This document shows, in pieces, positions 26,094 to 35,052 of a DNA stretch of 56,152 nt (positions are counted from its first letter, which is position 1; each line of letters opens with the position of its first letter). The stretch is from Spirochaetota bacterium (GTDB taxonomy: Bacteria > Spirochaetota > Brachyspiria > Brachyspirales > JACRPF01), in NCBI GenBank assembly GCA_038043445.1, contig JBBTBY010000027.1:1-56152 (forward strand), written 5' to 3'. The notes under the pieces are model-generated. The model was not told where the DNA came from and searched no databases. It saw only the letters and a list, made by a program, of their open reading frames with translations. The translations under genes and the position numbers were made by a program.

Positions 26094-28049
26094 TCATATC
26101 ACCCGCTTTAACCGCAGGATCAAAGGCGCTGCCGGCTCGACATCGACCGCAGCGATGATCTCGTCATCCATTGCGTCCCTGAAGGGGAGCATCACCCATT
26201 CCCCTGAACCATCAAGCCGCTCGATGCTCGATACCGGTCTTCCGCCGATGCGCAGCCTGAGTTCCGGCAAGGAGTCCATGTTCATATTGAAGACGTACAA
26301 TAATTCACCGCCGCCTGCTTCCTCTGAGAGAATGCCGTGTCGTGCGTATATATCGACATCGGAAACAACAACGACCGGCAGGGGCCTGCGCTCAAGCCAT
26401 CCGAGCACAGTGATGAGCTGCCCGCGCCGCAGTTCGTTCATGAACGGAGTAAAGCCCAGTGCCGCCGCATACACGGCAACACGTCCCCCGAGCCTGTTCG
26501 TGAAAAGTGTCAGTCCCGGACCGACATCGGTTTCATCGGGGCTGAGATACCAGGGAATGCGGTAGTGCCGGGAAAGTTCCGCAACACTATCCTTCCTGAC
26601 AGATATTCTGAACGCGCTGCCGCGGATCAATGATGTGACATGTATCTTCTTTCCGGCCGCTGTTCCGTTCAAAGGATCTGCGTTCAGCCGTTCGTAGTGA
26701 ACCTTCCATCCATCAGGACTATCGACATGGACCCCGAGCAGATCGCCAAAACCCCTTCGACAGAGCCGCTCAGCGGCGCCGCCGTCAAGGAGCATGGATC
26801 TTGATAGAAAACGCTCCAGTTCTGCATCATCGAAAAAATCAATATCCTTTCCGGCAAGCATGATCGTGTCGGCCGAATGCGCAGCCCCGATACGGCAGGG
26901 TATTCCCATATGACCGATGATCTGACATGCCCAATTGGATTGCCATACCCCGGAGTCGTACGCAGGCACCCCGGATGCCGGTATGGGGACAGTCGGTTCG
27001 TCCCAGGTGATCGATGGATAGAGGTGATGGAGCTCATGGTACATCGCGATATTTTCTTTCAGTGTTTTCCGATATGCGGCACCGCTGTCCGGTTCATATT
27101 CGCTGAGCCGTGTTACCCAGAGCTTCGATCCGGTCACACCGTTCATCAGCGAGAACACGATCTGCGCATTGAGCGCTTTTGCCGGGGTGCAGTAGCGGTT
27201 CTGCGGGTAGGTGTCCGACTCTGAGAGTATCTCCGGAATTTCTTTCAACGCCTCCATCTGGGCGGCTGTCCAGTATACGCGACTAAGCAGATCCCTGCCG
27301 TCATTGCTGAGATACCAGGCGTTGCCGATCCTGACGAACGGCGGTTTGCGTCCGGCAAGAAGTCTCGCCAGCGGCAGTGCGAACGGCAGCTCAGAACCCT
27401 GTGCATGGCAGATGCAAATACCGCACGGCAGTTCGGGGTCAACCGCATCGATACCGGCACGCACTTTTCCCGCCAGAGACATGAGACTGGAGAGGCGTAT
27501 CTCATCCCATTTTTTTTTCAGATCAGCATCATGCTCGATCGTTGCGAGAAGCTTCTCCCTGTCGAAATTACTGTTGGCGTACCTGTTCATCGCATCAAGA
27601 TGAAGTGTGCAGAAACACCCTGCTCCTCCAAGGTTCGCAAGGCGAAAGTCATCATCGACGAGCAGGAAATCGGGATGCGCCGCAGCGACCGTTGACACAG
27701 CATCATGTATATATCCCTGAAAATCGACGTCGAGCGGGCACATCGACTGTGTTTCCCTGCCGTTGCTGTTGACGCTCCGCTGATACCTCGCGTCCGTCGG
27801 TGTTCCGTGTCCGATGAGGCTTTGGAGCAGTATCCCGATCCTGAGGCCGGAATCGATCGGTTTTCTCATTTCGATGAAAAGATCGCGCAGGTGCTCGGCC
27901 TTTGCCATTGTCGGTTCCCGCTCCTCGGGGCTGAGCGGCAGCATGAATGCGACGTCGGTAACGCCGCACTCCGCGTGCAGCATGCGGAGGTCCGCGGCGA
28001 TCGCGTCCTTGTGATCGGTGAAGAGCGGAGCGATGTTGATGATCCTCAT
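26094..28049 (-). CDS. Unclassified glycosidase-like protein (TIM-barrel type)
   Basis: Cytoplasmic protein of 651 residues with no signal peptide. The N-terminal half looks like a TIM barrel of the GH42/GH-A kind: 'RIGILLQSLIGHG', 'PDFLLVDDDFRLANLGGAGCFC', 'MNRYANSNFDREKLLATI' and 'NAQIVFSLMNGVTGSKLWVTRLSEYE'. A middle part resembles a GH42-type trimerisation fold ('GIPCRIGAAHSADTIMLAGKDI'), and the C-terminus is beta-rich. I cannot place it in a named GH family, and the catalytic Glu pair is not certain. The DMT-type transporter gene 34 bp upstream is in the same operon and could import its substrate. Two regulators of AraC type sit beside it. Confidence 0.55.
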   Translation of the reverse strand: MRIINIAPLFTDHKDAIAADLRMLHAECGVTDVAFMLPLSPEEREPTMAKAEHLRDLFIEMRKPIDSGLRIGILLQSLIGHGTPTDARYQRSVNSNGRETQSMCPLDVDFQGYIHDAVSTVAAAHPDFLLVDDDFRLANLGGAGCFCTLHLDAMNRYANSNFDREKLLATIEHDADLKKKWDEIRLSSLMSLAGKVRAGIDAVDPELPCGICICHAQGSELPFALPLARLLAGRKPPFVRIGNAWYLSNDGRDLLSRVYWTAAQMEALKEIPEILSESDTYPQNRYCTPAKALNAQIVFSLMNGVTGSKLWVTRLSEYEPDSGAAYRKTLKENIAMYHELHHLYPSITWDEPTVPIPASGVPAYDSGVWQSNWACQIIGHMGIPCRIGAAHSADTIMLAGKDIDFFDDAELERFLSRSMLLDGGAAERLCRRGFGDLLGVHVDSPDGWKVHYERLNADPLNGTAAGKKIHVTSLIRGSAFRISVRKDSVAELSRHYRIPWYLSPDETDVGPGLTLFTNRLGGRVAVYAAALGFTPFMNELRRGQLITVLGWLERRPLPVVVVSDVDIYARHGILSEEAGGGELLYVFNMNMDSLPELRLRIGGRPVSSIERLDGSGEWVMLPFRDAMDDEIIAAVDVEPAAPLILRLKRVI

Positions 28050-28083
28050 GAGCGTACTCCTTCTATCAAAGATGAACGCTGCG

Positions 28084-28974
28084 TCAGCGCGAGAGGGCTA
28101 TTATCCCGATGATCGTCGCCGCAAGACCGAACCAGTTGAACCATCGGCTTTTCTCCCGAAGCACGAAAAGACTGTAGAGGGAAAACCCGATGATACAGGA
28201 CCCGACGATGAGCGGGAAACAGATCGACGCCATGCCGTGCATGGACAGCATGTCGAGTGATACGTAGAACAGCTTCACGCTCACCGTATTGAGTACCGCC
28301 ATGCCCAATGCAAGAAGCAACGTTCTCCGGTCGGGCAGCGGCAGCTTTCCGCGGAATGCAGATAACAGGATCGCCCCGGCGAGCGCGCCTGCGGTGCCAA
28401 GCGTGGGGCGTATGTTCGCATTATCGCTCCAGCCATGCCAGTACGACGGCACGCTTTGCAGCGTCTGTCCTATGCCGAAAAGAATGAACGCCGCGAATGT
28501 GAGCGTGAGCCAGGTGCGTTTCGCGGTGTCGGCATCGCCTCTCTTGCTGAGGAATGACGGGAGCAGCATGCCGAGAATGATCATTCCCACGCCGGCGAAT
28601 GTCAGCGCGCTGCCGTGCTCGCCGAACAGGAGCGTGCCGCAGAGGAACGGTATTATCAGCGCCGACTGGCCGATGGCCCAGATGATGCCGTTATGACCGC
28701 TTTTCATCGCCGACTGCATGACGGTAAGTCCCGCGGCGTTGGCGATACCGGACCCGAGAATGAATGCTGCGAGCGGCAGCGGCTGCATCACCTGTCCGCA
28801 TGCGACCACATTCCAGTGAACATACACCGCCATGGTGAGGATCGCGGTAAAAAGCGTGTTCGCCGCATAGTAGCTGAGGAAATCCATCTTCGAACGGGAA
28901 CAATAGCTCATGATGATACCGATGACGGTCCAGAGCAGTCCCGTACCGATGGCGATGAGAATTCCTGCATGCAT
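28084..28974 (-). CDS. DMT-superfamily (EamA/RhaT-like) transporter
   Basis: Integral inner-membrane protein of 296 residues with about ten hydrophobic helices in two five-helix halves, the EamA/DMT layout. The first helix is 'ILIAIGTGLLWTVIGIIMSY', and the end 'WFNWFGLAATIIGIIAL' closes the second half. The family carries sugars, amino acids or other metabolites across the inner membrane; RhaT is a sugar member. AAGGAG lies 6 nt before the ATG at 28974. It heads an operon with the glycosidase-like gene, so uptake of the sugar product or substrate of that enzyme is the likeliest role. Confidence 0.82.
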   Translation of the reverse strand: MHAGILIAIGTGLLWTVIGIIMSYCSRSKMDFLSYYAANTLFTAILTMAVYVHWNVVACGQVMQPLPLAAFILGSGIANAAGLTVMQSAMKSGHNGIIWAIGQSALIIPFLCGTLLFGEHGSALTFAGVGMIILGMLLPSFLSKRGDADTAKRTWLTLTFAAFILFGIGQTLQSVPSYWHGWSDNANIRPTLGTAGALAGAILLSAFRGKLPLPDRRTLLLALGMAVLNTVSVKLFYVSLDMLSMHGMASICFPLIVGSCIIGFSLYSLFVLREKSRWFNWFGLAATIIGIIALSR

Positions 28975-28988
28975 GCTCGCTCCTTGCG

Positions 28989-29016
28989 TTGCATTATCCG
29001 ACGACGATAGTATACT
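28989..29016 (+). promoter_or_regulatory. Sigma-70-type promoter for the AraC gene at 29057
   Basis: TTGCAT (28989-28994), a 16-bp spacer and TATACT (29011-29016). It lies in the 82-bp gap between divergent genes. AAAAGGA at 29028-29034 is the only Shine-Dalgarno-like site, rather far from the start codons at 29051 and 29057. Confidence 0.5.
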
Positions 29017-29056
29017 GACGATCGATCAAAAGGAAATCGGTTTTTCTGCTGTGAAC

Positions 29057-29851
29057 ATGGATAATTCTGCTGCCGCGATAATATCATGCGATGAGGCATC
29101 ATATCCGCCGGGGCACAGCTTTCGCCGCGCCGCCGGTTTCCCGCACTATACCCTCGGATGTCTTCTTGCCGGCAAAGCTCGTAAGCAGACGGCCTGTGCG
29201 GCGTATTCGTATTCGGGCGCTGCGTTCATGCTCACCCCGCCGAGGACCCCGTACGACTTTCATGCGCCCGTCGCGCATCGTGAACTCTGGTTCATTTTCA
29301 GCGCAAAGCCGGAATGGCGTCCCCTCCTGCGATGGGGCATGGATACGGCGGGGGGTGAAAAACCGTTCGTTCCCGGCAGCGGACAGCGAGCAGCGCGTGC
29401 CATTATCATTCGACATTTCCGGGAGGCGATCGCTCATTTCCGTTCGCCGCTGCCGTACGCACCGCGCATGGCGGAGCTGTCTTTCGAGCAGGCGCTCATC
29501 TGTCTTTCGAACCTCGCGGGCAGACACGGAGCGATCGATGGCCGCATCGAACGGGTCATCAGCCGTCTGCGTGGCGCACCGTCACGGCGATGGGACATCC
29601 TATCGATGGCGGCCGTTGCCGGGTTGTCACCGTCGCGTTTTTCGCATCTGTTCTATCGCGAGGTCGGCATTGCCCCGGCGAAATTCCTTGAGCAGACACG
29701 CTTTGAACTGGCGAAATCACTTCTCCTGTCGACGGAAAGATCCATACAGGAGATCGCCGCCGCCGCCGGATTTCATGACCCGCTCCATTTCTCATCGCGC
29801 TTCCGAAGCATCGTCGGCAGCAGCCCTTCGCAATTCCGCAGAAGGGGCTGA
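29057..29851 (+). CDS. AraC-family transcriptional regulator
   Basis: Regulator of about 264 residues. The N-terminal region (1-150) is the cupin-like sensor ('YPPGHSFRRAAGFPHYTLGCLLAG', 'HREL WFIFSA'-like strand). The C-terminus is the AraC double HTH: 'DILSMAAVAGLSPSRFSHLFYREVG' and 'SIQEIAAAAGFHDPLHFSSRFRSIVG', then 'SPSQFRR'. The ATG at 29057 or GTG at 29051 is the likely start; upstream in-frame codons overlap the divergent transporter gene. It is divergent from the DMT transporter/glycosidase-like operon, the usual position for a regulator that controls its neighbours. Confidence 0.85.
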   Translation: MDNSAAAIISCDEASYPPGHSFRRAAGFPHYTLGCLLAGKARKQTACAAYSYSGAAFMLTPPRTPYDFHAPVAHRELWFIFSAKPEWRPLLRWGMDTAGGEKPFVPGSGQRAARAIIIRHFREAIAHFRSPLPYAPRMAELSFEQALICLSNLAGRHGAIDGRIERVISRLRGAPSRRWDILSMAAVAGLSPSRFSHLFYREVGIAPAKFLEQTRFELAKSLLLSTERSIQEIAAAAGFHDPLHFSSRFRSIVGSSPSQFRRRG

Positions 29852-29918
29852 CGGAGCGAATGCTCATGATCACTTGACGGATGAGGCGCTGAATGAATTC
29901 GGACGACGACGCGCCGTC

Positions 29919-29947
29919 TTGACGCGGCAGCGCGACCGTCGTATAGT
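29919..29947 (+). promoter_or_regulatory. Sigma-70-type promoter for the XylR-type regulator
   Basis: TTGACG (29919-29924), a 17-bp spacer and TATAGT (29942-29947). The palindrome CCGATATCGG at 29949-29958 follows directly, covering the predicted start point, and could be an operator. Confidence 0.6.
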
Positions 29948-29980
29948 ACCGATATCGGAGCATCAAGATACTATCGGCCT

Positions 29981-31288
29981 ATGAACAAGAACGCGGAACG
30001 ACAACCCACACCACGGTCGCAGATACTGTTCATCAATAAGTGCATCACGGCACATAACTTCACGAAAGAGATGTATTTCTTCGCCGATCTCCACAGCGCC
30101 ATCAGCGCGGAAGCGAGGTCGCTCGGCATGGAGCTGAGTTACTTCGATAATAATGACAGCCTGAGATCGTTCTGGCGGGAAAAGCGCTACCGCTCCTATG
30201 ACGGCTTTATCGGCATTGTGCCGACTCGGCTGCGCGACGAACAGTATGCATGGAACGCCATCGAGCGGGAACGTCCGTGCGTGAACTGCATGATGGAATC
30301 GCTCCTGCCCCGCGGTAATTTTGTCGGTGTCGATGATGACGCGGCGATACGGTCGCTCGTTCAGCACCTTCATGACGAGGGGTATCGATCCATGGGCTTT
30401 CTCTGCGACGGGAATGTCGAAGCCTATGCGCTTGCACGCGCACGTGCGTTCATCAAGACGCTCCGATCGCTCGGGCTCGCGGCAGCACAGCCATGGATAT
30501 CCGGCTACGATGTCCGTCGCGACATCATCATGCCGCCCCCGACCGCTTCATCACCGCGCCGCGCGAAGAACGCCCCGTGGACATTATACGATGTCATCGC
30601 GTCGTCCGATCGCCCCGAGGCAGTCGTCTGCTGCACCGACACCGTCGCGCTCGATGCCTATGCATTCGCCCGCTCGCGCGGTCTCCGTGTCCCGGAAGAT
30701 CTGGCGATCGTCGGCATCAACGATCACGCGCCGTCATTCGATGCCCGGCAGAACGCGCTCAAGGCCGGGCTCACATCGGCACGGCAGCAGTTCTCGTCCA
30801 TCGGGAGAGAAGGGGTATGGCTTCTCCATGCCATCATTCGCGGCGTCCGCCCCGGATATGGTCAGCGGGTCATACTGGCACCGACGGTGATTCTGCGGGC
30901 GTCATCGCTCAAGCGTTCGGTGCGCCGTGCGGATGCGGTCGCCATTGAGAATTTCAAGCGGGAGACCGCATCGTATATCGATACGCATTATGCGGAGGCA
31001 TCGCTCTCCCGATCACTGGCACGGCATTTCGATATCCGACACGGGTATTTTCTCATAAAATTCAAGAAGATGTTCGCTGTCAACTTCGCACGATACGTGA
31101 ACGAACACCGCATCCGCAAAGCGCTGTTCTATCTTACGGACGCGTCCATACCCATCACGGACATTGCGTTCACGGCGGGATATCATTCCTATCAGAATTT
31201 CACGCTTGCGTTCAAACGCTCGATGCACTGTTCCCCGTCGTCCTATCGCGACCGTCATGCATCGATACGCCGCCGTGACGCACGGTGA
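29981..31288 (+). CDS. XylR-type regulator: periplasmic-binding-like sensor + AraC DNA-binding domain
   Basis: Regulator of 435 residues with the domain order of E. coli XylR. Residues 15-320 are a LacI/periplasmic-binding-protein-like sugar sensor ('YDGFIGIVPTRL', 'GNFVGVDDDAAIRSLVQHLHDEGYRSMGFLCDG', 'PEAVVCCTDTVALDAYAFARSRGLRVPEDLAIVGIND'). Residues 330-430 are an AraC-type double HTH ('SLSRSLARHFDIRHGYFLIKFKKMFA', 'PITDIAFTAGYHSYQNFTLAFKRSM'). Such proteins bind a sugar and activate sugar-use genes. It is followed in the same direction by a secreted hydrolase with its own promoter, the most likely target. The Shine-Dalgarno site is weak. Confidence 0.87.
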   Translation: MNKNAERQPTPRSQILFINKCITAHNFTKEMYFFADLHSAISAEARSLGMELSYFDNNDSLRSFWREKRYRSYDGFIGIVPTRLRDEQYAWNAIERERPCVNCMMESLLPRGNFVGVDDDAAIRSLVQHLHDEGYRSMGFLCDGNVEAYALARARAFIKTLRSLGLAAAQPWISGYDVRRDIIMPPPTASSPRRAKNAPWTLYDVIASSDRPEAVVCCTDTVALDAYAFARSRGLRVPEDLAIVGINDHAPSFDARQNALKAGLTSARQQFSSIGREGVWLLHAIIRGVRPGYGQRVILAPTVILRASSLKRSVRRADAVAIENFKRETASYIDTHYAEASLSRSLARHFDIRHGYFLIKFKKMFAVNFARYVNEHRIRKALFYLTDASIPITDIAFTAGYHSYQNFTLAFKRSMHCSPSSYRDRHASIRRRDAR

Positions 31289-31327
31289 TAATGGAAAATA
31301 TGATGTCCCTGATGCACGGAAATATTG

Positions 31328-31356
31328 TTGGCTGATTCCCGTGTACGGTATATACT
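31328..31356 (+). promoter_or_regulatory. Promoter for the secreted GH-A hydrolase
   Basis: TTGGCT (31328-31333), a 17-bp spacer and TATACT (31351-31356). The -35 box is poor, which suits an activator-dependent gene. A good Shine-Dalgarno site, GGGAGGAA, precedes the ATG at 31392. Confidence 0.45.
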
Positions 31357-31391
31357 GATACTGTTAGCAAAACGCACCGGGAGGAATATCC

Positions 31392-34028
31392 ATGCGAACG
31401 CTGCGAGTGAACCGCTTATCAGCCCGACAGGTGACGACCGCTTTTCTGGCCGTCATGATATCCATCGCTCCCGCTTCATTCCCCGCCGGGGAGTTCGTCA
31501 CGACAGACCAGTCGCGGTGGTTCCCCTTCACCATACCCGACCTCGCATCCGAAGCGAGCGATCGTTCCGAGATCGATCTCTCATTCCTGAACAGCGAGAC
31601 GGCCGGTGCGCACGGCTTTCTCCGCGCACGTGGCGAGGATATCGTCGATGACCGCGGGACGCCGGTACGTCTTTTCGGCGTGAATATCACCGATTACCAT
31701 CCGCTCATGCCGAAGGAATATGCACAACCCGCCGCACGGCGGCTGCGAGAGCTCGGCGTCAACTTCGTCCGGCTGCACTACTTCGACTGGTCGAAGGCCC
31801 CCGCCGGCATACTGAACGATGATCTGCAGACGCTCAATCCCGAGAAGCTCGATCAGCTTGACTGGCTCGTTTTCAATCTCGAGCGAAACGGCATCTACGT
31901 CGACCTCAATCTCCATGTTGCCCGCGGGTTCACGAACCTGCCGCGCGGCTGGAACGAGATGGGCAAGGGTATCGACATGCTCCATGAACCGCTCATACGC
32001 TCGGAGCTCGCCTACGCGCGTGAGCTCGTATCGCATACGAACCCGTACACGAAACTGCGCTATGCGGACGACCCCGGCATCGCCGTGATCGAGATCAACA
32101 ATGAGAACACCGCGCTCAGGGAATGGAACCGCTATGCCGACCTCGCGGATGAATTCCGCAAACCGTTGGAATCGCTCTGGAACGTCTGGCTCACGAAGAG
32201 ATACGGTACGACGGTGGCGCTTGCAAAGGCGTGGGGCGAGGGATATTCCGCCGGACCGGAGATCATCCGCAACGGCGATCTCTCTGCCGGCACGGACGAG
32301 TGGAAATACGAGATGAGCGGCGGGAAGGGCGCCTGTGAGGTGATCGCAGATGCGTCCGCACCGAACGGGCGATATCTCCGCTGGGATGTCAGCGAACCGG
32401 GAAGCGCGACCTGGAACCATCAGCTGCAGCAGCTGTCAACGCCGATGAAGCACGGGAAACCCTATACCATGAGCTTCAGCGCACGCGCCAAAAGCGGCGG
32501 GAACCGGCAGCTCGAATTGAGCGTGATGATGCAGGCGGCTCCCTGGAAGAACGTTGCCGGCCCCACCGTCGTCGATCTTACCGATACCTGGAAGACCTAC
32601 TATGTCGAATTTGAGGTATACAATCCCGATGAGAAGGCCGTGCGTTTGAACCTCAATTGCAATAATCGTACGGGCACCATCGATCTAGCTGCATTCACCT
32701 GCCGCGAGGGTTCACCTGCTTCGCTTGCGGAGAACGAAACGCTCGAAGCACGATCCATACCGCTCGTCGGCGCCGCGGCAGCGACCGGAAAAAAACGCGA
32801 CTTCGTGCGATTTCTCCTCGAGCGTGAAATGAATTACATCGAACGCTTCCGTACGCTCCTGGTCAATGAACTTTCCGCGAAACAGATCATCTATTGTACC
32901 CAGGTGACGTACGGCGGCGGCGCAGGCATCGTCCGCGAGACGACGCTCGGCGACGCCATCGACTGTCACGCCTATCCTTCGCATCCGTTCAAGACGGAGA
33001 TCGCCGGGAAAACGGTATGGGGCGTACGCAATGTCTCCATGACGGGTGATGCGTTCCAGGGGCTGACCGATCTCGCGTATCATCGTGTCGCCGGCAAGCC
33101 GTATCTCGTCACCGAATTCGACTTGAACCCGCCCAACGATTTCGCCTGTCAGGAATTCCCGCTCGTCGCGACGGCGGCAGCCTATCAGGGATGGAGCGGC
33201 ATTCTCGACTATGTCTGGTACAATTTTAACGCCGGCCCGGGGACGACGAACATGAAGTCGGTATGGCATACCGCAGGGCACAGCGGTCAGGTGGCGTTCA
33301 TGCCGGCAGCGGCGCTCATGTTCCGGCTGGGCCTAGTCCGTAAGGCATCGCGCGTCGTCACGCTGTCGGTACCGCGGGATGCAGCGGTCAACATGACCGC
33401 AGCGAATACCTACGGTTTCAATAATCCCGACTGGGGATATGCCGGCGTGAGCGAAGCCGCGTCGTGGTGCGCCGCGCTCGCATTGCAATTGACCGACGGC
33501 GACGGCCGCGAGAGCGCCTCAGAAAAGCTTGCACCCGCCGCCGCATCGAAACTGATCAGCGATACCGGTGAGATCGTCTTCGATCGCGCAATGAAGGGTG
33601 CGGAAGTCCTTACCGTCAACGCCCCCGGCGTCCGCATGGCCACCGGCAGCGTTTCCGGAAAGCGGATAGCGCTCGGTGATGTGACGATGAGTTTCGGTAC
33701 GGGGCTTCATCGCGATTTCGCACAGGCGTGTCTCGCCGCACTTGACGGACAGCCGATCGCACGGTCGAAACGGATGTTCCTCACGCTCGCCTCGCGCGTG
33801 GAGAACAGGAACATGGCGTACACCAAGGACCGTTCCGCCTGTCAGTGGGGAGAAGCGCCTGTCATGGCTGAGCCGGTACCCATAACGCTTGCCCTGCCCG
33901 GGAATGGATGGCATGTATGGTCGCTCGATGGGAACGGCTGCCGGCAGAAAGAACTGCAGATATCGGGAACAGCGTTCACTGCGCGCCCCGACGATGCGAC
34001 GATGTGGTATCTGTTCATAAGGGATTGA
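31392..34028 (+). CDS. Secreted clan GH-A glycoside hydrolase with internal carbohydrate-binding domain
   Basis: Exported enzyme of 878 residues. Residues 1-32 form a signal peptide ending near 'SFPAG'. The TIM barrel begins at about residue 65 ('LRARGEDIVDDRGTPVRLFGVNI', 'ARRLRELGVNFVRLHYFDW'). The acid/base is probably E238 in 'VIEINNENTALREW', the NE pair after strand 4. The nucleophile is probably E575 in 'YLVTEFDLNPPN', after strand 7. Residues about 293-440 form an inserted beta-sandwich like CBM4/9 ('IIRNGDLSAGTDEWKYE', 'NLNCNNRTGTIDLAAF'), an uncommon position inside the barrel. The C-terminus is beta-rich. The barrel looks GH5-like, but the subfamily and substrate (a plant or algal polysaccharide?) cannot be told. 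The XylR-type regulator upstream suggests induction by a sugar. Confidence 0.78.
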   Translation: MRTLRVNRLSARQVTTAFLAVMISIAPASFPAGEFVTTDQSRWFPFTIPDLASEASDRSEIDLSFLNSETAGAHGFLRARGEDIVDDRGTPVRLFGVNITDYHPLMPKEYAQPAARRLRELGVNFVRLHYFDWSKAPAGILNDDLQTLNPEKLDQLDWLVFNLERNGIYVDLNLHVARGFTNLPRGWNEMGKGIDMLHEPLIRSELAYARELVSHTNPYTKLRYADDPGIAVIEINNENTALREWNRYADLADEFRKPLESLWNVWLTKRYGTTVALAKAWGEGYSAGPEIIRNGDLSAGTDEWKYEMSGGKGACEVIADASAPNGRYLRWDVSEPGSATWNHQLQQLSTPMKHGKPYTMSFSARAKSGGNRQLELSVMMQAAPWKNVAGPTVVDLTDTWKTYYVEFEVYNPDEKAVRLNLNCNNRTGTIDLAAFTCREGSPASLAENETLEARSIPLVGAAAATGKKRDFVRFLLEREMNYIERFRTLLVNELSAKQIIYCTQVTYGGGAGIVRETTLGDAIDCHAYPSHPFKTEIAGKTVWGVRNVSMTGDAFQGLTDLAYHRVAGKPYLVTEFDLNPPNDFACQEFPLVATAAAYQGWSGILDYVWYNFNAGPGTTNMKSVWHTAGHSGQVAFMPAAALMFRLGLVRKASRVVTLSVPRDAAVNMTAANTYGFNNPDWGYAGVSEAASWCAALALQLTDGDGRESASEKLAPAAASKLISDTGEIVFDRAMKGAEVLTVNAPGVRMATGSVSGKRIALGDVTMSFGTGLHRDFAQACLAALDGQPIARSKRMFLTLASRVENRNMAYTKDRSACQWGEAPVMAEPVPITLALPGNGWHVWSLDGNGCRQKELQISGTAFTARPDDATMWYLFIRD

Positions 34029-34154
34029 GACCCAGTTAATGCGGCGATGCCAGCTCATTCGTTGTGGATGACGGCAGGATATCGTACATATATTGCTTGA
34101 TAAATTGGTCCATGACCCTGTTCACCCAGAGATAACAGAAAAAGAAACGCGCGA

Positions 34155-34182
34155 TTGACAAACACCGTTCTGCCGGTATAAT
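34155..34182 (+). promoter_or_regulatory. Consensus sigma-70 promoter
   Basis: Perfect TTGACA (34155-34160), a 16-bp spacer and perfect TATAAT (34177-34182). Expected to be very strong. GGAGGAG precedes the ATG at 34208. Nothing else was recognised between 34029 and 34154. Confidence 0.8.
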
Positions 34183-34207
34183 TCCTTCATAGTAATGGAG
34201 GAGCGAT

Positions 34208-34963
34208 ATGAAAAACACAGCAATGATGATCGTGTTTCTTTGTTCGGTAATTCTACTCAACGCGCAAGCGTTGAAATCGAAGGAAGCCGAAGAGGCGATG
34301 AAAAAAATACTTGAGCCGCGGGCGAGCTATACCGCCGCGGATTTCGGATACAAGGATATCAAGATAGGCGATTCGCTTACATCCATAGCATCGCGCTATG
34401 AGCTCATAAAGAACGTGCATGATATCGCCGACAAGAGCGAGTTCTTCGTCAAATGCGGCGCAGAGTATGCGGTGGTGTTCCCGGTCAACTCCGATCTTCT
34501 CACGGTAGAGAAGAACGATGAGAAGGTGGCGCTCGGGCTTAAGGAATTCGGCATGACGCGTACCCAGGTGCAAAGCGGCGCCTATGACCCGATAATACTT
34601 ACCGCGACGACGGCCAATCGCGAGAAGATAACCTGTCAGTTCAGTGCGGATGGATCGCTCATGCGCGTTGAGGTCGCGTTCCTCGATCAGAAGATATCAC
34701 AGCAGTCGATACGGGATCTTCTTACGCAGAAATACGGTATGCCCGCAAGCACGACCACGATGATAGCCGGGCTTGCGGTCCCGAAATTCGTGTTCGCGAA
34801 TGCGGGGAAAGGGCAGACCGTCTCGCTCTATACGCGGGCGGGGAACACCGTCGTGGAATACGTGGACACGCAGATAGCCGCGACACATAAGCGCATCGTG
34901 TACGATAAAAGCTCGTCATCGGTGCTCCACAAGAGCAAAGGCCCTACCGTCAAGGATTTTTAG
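34208..34963 (+). CDS. Secreted protein of unknown function, strongly expressed
   Basis: Unrecognised exported protein of 251 residues. Residues 1-20 form a signal peptide (MKNTAMMIVFLCSVILLNAQ). The mature part has a 'KIGDSLTSIASRYELIKNV' segment that resembles the start of a tail- or motility-type beta domain, later 'REKITCQFSADGSLMRVEVAFLDQKISQQSIRDLLTQKYG', and 'VPKFVFAN.GKGQTVSLYTRAGNTVVEYVD'. That last order (a G-x-P-type turn, then V-E-Y strands) recalls lipoprotein-like domains that compare charge or lipid, but no family can be named. It is monocistronic from a perfect-consensus promoter, so probably abundant. Confidence 0.7.
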   Translation: MKNTAMMIVFLCSVILLNAQALKSKEAEEAMKKILEPRASYTAADFGYKDIKIGDSLTSIASRYELIKNVHDIADKSEFFVKCGAEYAVVFPVNSDLLTVEKNDEKVALGLKEFGMTRTQVQSGAYDPIILTATTANREKITCQFSADGSLMRVEVAFLDQKISQQSIRDLLTQKYGMPASTTTMIAGLAVPKFVFANAGKGQTVSLYTRAGNTVVEYVDTQIAATHKRIVYDKSSSSVLHKSKGPTVKDF

Positions 34964-34992
34964 TGAGAATTGACACTCGCGAAAATGCTTTG

Positions 34993-35020
34993 TTGACAAT
35001 CCGCAGGGATTTAATACAAT
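34993..35020 (+). promoter_or_regulatory. Sigma-70-type promoter for clpC
   Basis: Perfect TTGACA (34993-34998), a 16-bp spacer and TACAAT (35015-35020). A second TTGACA lies upstream (34971-34976) with no matching -10 box. No CtsR or CIRCE heat-shock operator was seen. Confidence 0.65.
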
Positions 35021-35052
35021 TACGGCAATGATACGCTTCTCGAGGTAGCCCC

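Noticed and set aside
31320-31375. GATACTATCGGC (29968-29979) and GATACTGTTAGC (31357-31368) considered as a shared XylR-type operator
   Set aside because: Only the first six or seven bases agree and no second half-site is found. Too weak to report.
34971-35020. Two TTGACA boxes before clpC considered as a CtsR-type or tandem promoter
   Set aside because: The CtsR heptad repeat is not present, and the upstream box has no -10 partner at normal spacing.
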